The position numbers and the translations under genes were made by a program. A DNA stretch of 64,000 nucleotides, from positions 6,386,001 through 6,450,000 of the forward strand of contig CAUJLY010000004.1 of the NCBI GenBank assembly GCA_963281155.1, in the 5' to 3' direction. Positions 59,032 to 64,000 of the stretch are shown here, in pieces (the stretch's first letter is position 1; the number at the start of each line of letters is the position of its first letter). The notes under the pieces are model-generated. The model saw nothing but the letters and a program-made list of their open reading frames with translations. It had not been told where the DNA came from and did no database searches. Source of the DNA: Rhabditophanes sp. KR3021 (lineage: Eukaryota > Nematoda > Chromadorea > Rhabditida > Alloionematidae).

Positions 59032-61406
59032 TGTTGGGCCCAGTCAAATTTATTCGTAGAAATAAATGTGTAATATGACAAAGAAAGAAACCTAAATAAA
59101 TTATCAAACAAATAAGGGCTTGTTAAAGGTAAATAATGATAAATAGAAGAGAGTAGACATATATTAAGCAAGGGCTACAAATAAATAGGTGTCACGGAAA
59201 TTCTTATTGATATTGAGAATGTGTTGTATGATATAAAGTTTTATAAAACATCAAGTTGTGAATATAAAGGGTAAATGAGCTTTTGTATGTAAGATTAATG
59301 CAAGTGTAGTAAGATCAATATGAAATTGGCAAAATCGTACAAAGGGACATTTGTTTCTAAAGTGATTTTTTAATGGGATGTAAGAGACTGTGCATTAATC
59401 ACTTGGCAGGCGCTAACTTTATATTGGCATTAATTAAACAAAAAACAGGTGACGCACAAAATTGGAAGGGATAGTAGAAATTATCTAATTTGTTGTGTAA
59501 AACTAAAATATTCAATACTGCATATTATTGCTTATAGTAAACTACGCTGGAGTATCCTAATGAATAGTAATAAGATAAATTCAAACCTCCAAATGACATT
59601 TTTTAATTGTTATCTATATTAAACTTCATCTGTCCTGTTTGTTCTTAGCATAAATGTGGCAATAGTTACACGTTTGGTACTTATAAGTATGTATATATAA
59701 GAATACAATTGCTATTAGAATGTATTAGTTTTTAAATTATAGTATACAATCTTCGGAAAATTTATGGAAGCATTTGTGTTAAAATTTTTGCTTTATGAAG
59801 GCATTTAATGATATGTACAAATGATCAAAGAAATTTTTTATAAAAAATGAAACTGCTGGCACAGAGATTGTGTTAATAGTACAAATGTCTGCTCAATAGT
59901 GCACTGTTCACAAATTATATTAAAGTTGAATATTCGTTTTCGTATTTTATCTTTGGACCTAATGGTTTTGATTAAAGACTTATATCTTGAATAAATAAAT
60001 TTGGAATTTTTTAATACAACAATCAATTATAAATAATATTTGGATATAGTCAAATTAGCATTGCCCGTAGCTTGTCTTTTTTCTTGTGCCTAATAACCAA
60101 GTTTTTATTGTCTTAGAACAATTAAACTGTTTTTAAACCAAGAAATATTTAAAAATTTCAATTTATTTAAAATCATCTAAAGGATTCAATCATACAATTA
60201 ACGTTTAAAATTCTTTTGTCAATTATTATATCTTAAAGAAATTTCTCCAATATGTAAGAAAGAAATTTTTGATGGAAAGATAGCAACACAACTTTTTAAT
60301 GTATAATGTGTGCCTTTTTCACTTTGTTGTTAGTAATTTAAACCAAAAATTGTACATCTTATTACATCCTCAATCTATACAAATGTACATATGTACTTGT
60401 GAATTTTATAATTTATTATAATCTAAATTTAAAATAATTAAATACATTTTTTTATTGCATATTCCAACAATATTTAATCAGAATAAATATTTACATAGTC
60501 GCTGTTAATTAATGATTTATCAAAAGAGGATCTAATATTTTGCTATTAATCAACAGTAGAACCAGCAATTCAACACTAAAACATTCTGTTTCTCATTATT
60601 TTTATACTTAGAATTATAGTCCACAATTGTTTACCAGAACTTTGGGTTGATTATTAAATTATCATCAACATTCATTTGAAACCCTAAAAAATTATTTCTT
60701 TAAGAAATACAGAAACTTTAGTAGCTTATAAACGTTCATTATTAGTCGCGGTACAGCATTTGGTCAGAATTAAATCCTTCAGAGGTTTGGAACTCCTCCA
60801 AGAAGAGACATTCCATCGTTATTATTACAAGTCTTTTTGATTACATCCCGATTCAATATATCTGAGTATTGTTTAGCACTACTAAAGAACTAAATAAAAA
60901 ATTTAAATTACGCATGTAAATTAAGTTTAAACTTACTTTTTAAAGTATTGTTTTCATGCAAAAACAGCTGTATGTTTGAACAAATTTTGGTTAAAATGAT
61001 TTAAGGAGCTCGAATTTTCATTTTAATATTGAAGTTAAACAACACAATTTGAACCTTTAATGCTTATGATAAAATTTTTTTAAAAGCATTGATAACAAGA
61101 ATCTTTCCATTCTTTTTATTGTCATTAAACAATGTGCAAGTCAAAAAAAATATTATTCAACGATGATGATAATATTTTAAAGTCTACAAACATTTATATA
61201 CAACAGTTCTAATGAATCATCATTAACTTTTTATATGTATAAAAAGACATACTTATCAACAAACGTTCTATTATGAAAATCGAAACACTATGTATAAAGA
61301 ATAAATACTGTATGAACACAATTATATAAACGATGGTTGTGATTAAAAGGCATTTATTTGTTATTTGTAAAGTAGATTTTAGATATAATTTAAATATATA
61401 ATCGGA
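59032..61406. other. Intergenic upstream of laminin, downstream of PTR gene
   Basis: About 2.4 kb of AT-rich sequence between two minus-strand genes. No open frame above about 60 codons and no repeat array was seen. It includes the laminin promoter side and the PTR 3' UTR. Confidence 0.5.
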
Positions 61407-64000
61407 CTAACTATCCATATTTAGAACTTTTCGACTTGCAGTGATATCTTCCTTTGTCTTGGGTCTTCCGAGAGGCGTTGTATCAAGTGGTACAATTCGA
61501 GAAATTTGTTGGTGAGGAGGTATTGAGAAGTTTGTTTCTTCTTCACCGGGCTTGGTAATGTCATAAGCCGTGGTCTCTCCGTCCTTCGATAAACACCATG
61601 GGCGGATGAAGACAGATAGCGTCACTGGCAGGAAGACGAGACCATGCAATAATCCAAAGGTAATTGACAAAAAGACTGTTTTGAAGAATGTTTGAACCAT
61701 GTAAGCGGGAGTATCAACTAGCACAACCACAGCTAGGATAGTAGACATAGCGCCCTGAAGAAGTGGCAGTCCCAAAGATTCAACAGCTTCAATCACTTTA
61801 TCAGCTGGTTTGGTATGAGCTGAAATAACATACCCATATGTTAGATGAGCTGAGTAGTCGACCGAAAAGCCAATAGACATGATAATAGTAATCATTGAGA
61901 TCGCGTCAAGATTAACACCCCATATAGTCATGTATCCAATCACTCCAAGATCAACAGACGCAATTGCGAAAGCAACGACAAGAGCACAAACTGGTTCGGG
62001 AATTAGGAGTACGGCAATGAAAATCATACAAATCAAAGCAATGATAATGTTCTGGACTGTATTAGGAACGACAAGAGCATACTGATCAGTGAACAACCAC
62101 AAAGGCATAAAAGTTGTTACATTGTACTGCTTAAACCCATCGGCCACTTTCCGCATCGTAGCAGTGGCCTTAGTCTGTCCGCTAGTCGAAGATATATCTT
62201 TCATTCCAACCAAGAATCTGAATGTCTTCATCTTCATGTGTTGATTCCTGTCCACTGTCCAAGCCACATCTTCAGACCATCTTTCAGAAGGTTTGGCCAT
62301 AAAATAATTCATGACCATCTGGTAATAGTCCTTATTTTGAATGTCTCCAAGCGAAATATTGTTTCGAACTAAGAAACTTTCAGCTTCAAACATCCAAAAT
62401 TGGGCAGACTCTAAACCAATTCCAAATTGACAATCAGCAAAGGTTTTCACCATTTCCTTCATTCTCCGACGGTTCTCCAAGAGTCTTAAATCGGGAGGGT
62501 TGTTGACAACTATTTGAACGACGGGGCCATACTTAAGGAAATTTGTTTCCAAGTTTCGATAATGCCCAATTGCATAAGAATCTTGAACCAATAAGTTAAC
62601 AGGTTCCAAACCTTCTCTCAAATCTAGGCATCCTCGAACGGCGATCAACACATAAACTATGTACCCAACTAGTACAAATAGCTGAACACACCCGTCGTTC
62701 AAAATTGGTCCGAAATAGCATTTGAAGAAATTGACAATCATGCTTGGCTTCGTAAACTCCCTCCTTGGGGTTACATTAATTACCTTCGATGAGCCAAGGA
62801 AGAGGCATTTGTTGAACCAATTGGCATCCTCATAATGTTTTTGATCTAGTACTTGCCAAATTTGACCCAAAAAGAGACAATGGCCTGCGTCCCGTTCCCT
62901 TTCGAGAAATAAAGCCAAGACGGCGGTGTAGATTGTGATGCTGTAAATGAATGTGAAGAGCAGAGCAAGTGAAGTGTAGATGCAGAATATCTGTACAGCA
63001 GGAATAGTAGTGATGGCTCCAATTGCAAATGACAGAACATTAGTAAGCGATGTAATGAACATGCTGACACCTGCCTCACTCATAGTTTCCGAAATTCTCT
63101 TCGGAATGGGCGCAAGCCTGCTGGTACGTCTAACGCCAGCTAAAATCAAGAAGGCATTGTCAGTTCCAACGGCGAGCACCAAGAAAGGCATGACTCCTAC
63201 AATGTCATTGTAGTACAAGCCGCAAAAACTGAGGAATCCGATCGAACTAACGATTCCCATTCCAGCAGAAACGACTCCAACGAAGACAGGGATTGGCTTA
63301 GAGATAGTCCAGTCAATGTACCAGCCGAAGTTGACAAATGATATCGAACATAGCACAGCAAATGTGCACAACAAGACAAATGCAACGGCAAATTTGGGCA
63401 CCAGGTGCTTTCCATTGCGCTTCAGCTCCTCCGTTAGTGTTTGAGAATGGTAAACAGTTGCAACAATATCCTCCGAAAATTTGGCTTCCATCATCACTTT
63501 TTGGAACTCCATTTCCCACAGACCAGAGACATAGGAAGTTTGCTTTGGGTAGAACTTGAGATGATAGACCATCAACCACGACTTGGCTTTGTAGACGTAA
63601 TCCTTGCCATCGTCGCCTTTGAAAAGACTGACACCTCCGAGAGTTGATCCAATGTAACCACTCTTATCTCCTAACCTAAACGTTGGGTAGGAGATGTTGA
63701 ATCCGTGGTTGTAGAGTTCAGAAATAGCTTGAATGTGAGTAGTGCCAGGGCATCCCTCATTTCTAAACGTCAAACACAAATCCTGGTACGTGTAGTTCTT
63801 CCCATCGAACCTCACTGATAATTCCTGCTCTAGCAGCCGTTGGTATTGCGCAATGATCCCCACAAATTTGTGCTCTAGAATGTTCTGGTCGCCCGTTGCC
63901 GTAAGGGTCATCTAAACAACAATGGTTAATAAATGCAATGATTTTGGAAACGTTACCTGAATTTCGCGAGACTGAGTAACAGCTCTGCCAGGAATGTAGT
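61407..64000 (-). CDS. Patched-related (PTR) sterol-sensing-domain protein, 5' end outside the window
   Basis: Two exons are visible: 64000–63957 (partial) and 63911–61407, separated by a 45-nt intron, giving about 849 residues. PTR proteins are nematode relatives of Patched and Dispatched with two six-helix bundles, acting in cuticle, secretion or lipid handling rather than classical hedgehog signalling. The sterol-sensing domain is clear (PVFVGVVSAGMGIVSSIGFL, then GVMPFLVLAVGTDNAFLILA, then TSLTNVLSFAIGAITTIPAV), as is the second bundle with IDAISMITIIMSIGFSVDYS-like helices (DAISMITIIMSIGFSVDYSA) and GAMSTILAVVVLVDTPAYMV. The GTDNAF and GFSVDYSAH motifs carry the RND-type charged residues. 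A cytosolic tail of about 60 residues ends at MDS. The exon joins in frame (REIQ|MTLTATGD), so ATG 63911 is internal, not the start. Confidence 0.92.

Noticed and set aside
63909..63911. ATG at 63911 as start of the PTR protein
   Set aside because: A TTTAG acceptor precedes it and an in-frame exon ending in REIQ lies upstream, so the protein continues beyond the window.
1..64000. CRISPR arrays, bacterial operons or rRNA genes
   Set aside because: No direct-repeat/spacer pattern or rRNA-like sequence; spliced eukaryotic genes throughout.

Overview
The window reads as nuclear DNA of a nematode. It is AT-rich, and genes are split by very short introns (most are 38–52 nt). Several genes have a TTTTAG splice acceptor directly in front of the start codon, as expected for spliced-leader trans-splicing. 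The gene content agrees: an MSP-domain protein, a Patched-related (PTR) protein, a lustrin/Kunitz secreted protein and a divergent PP1 phosphatase. I cannot name the species. Exon models were built by hand from reading frames, GT/GC–AG borders and family alignment, and 40 introns were placed.

Layout. 1–12 kb: a partial gene at the left edge, a rhodopsin-type GPCR (minus), a membrane MSP-domain protein, a choline/ethanolamine kinase and an inositol polyphosphate multikinase (all plus), and a small Ig-domain gene (minus). 12–21.2 kb: a 9-kb AT-rich stretch in which I support no gene. 21–32 kb: a PP1-type phosphatase, a REXO4/ISG20-like exonuclease, TFIIIC subunit 1 (GTF3C1, minus) and WDR18 (plus, divergent from GTF3C1 across 136 bp). 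33–44 kb, all minus: MTHFR, the H3K27 demethylase UTX, GDP-mannose 4,6-dehydratase, and the nucleotide-sugar transporter SLC35B4. 45–51 kb, all plus: the METTL4-type adenine methyltransferase, proline dehydrogenase with an EF-hand, and the secreted Kunitz protein. 52–59 kb: a complete eight-exon laminin gamma chain (minus). 61.4–64 kb: a PTR protein (minus) running off the right edge.

Functional neighbours. SLC35B4 and GMD lie head-to-tail 161 bp apart, both handle nucleotide sugars, and may form an operon. GTF3C1 and WDR18 (Pol III transcription, ribosome assembly) share a short divergent promoter, with an exonuclease of an rRNA-processing family next door.

The most unusual signal is a set of broken protein-coding relics in the largest introns (WDR18 intron 1, GMD intron 1, laminin introns 1 and 5). 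All four lie antisense to the host gene. Three carry a degenerate CPxCG-type finger, and two of these also carry GIY-YIG-nuclease-like motifs resembling LEM-3/ANKLE1. I infer a decayed, dispersed family of finger-plus-GIY-YIG genes or mobile elements; similarity searches are needed to confirm this.
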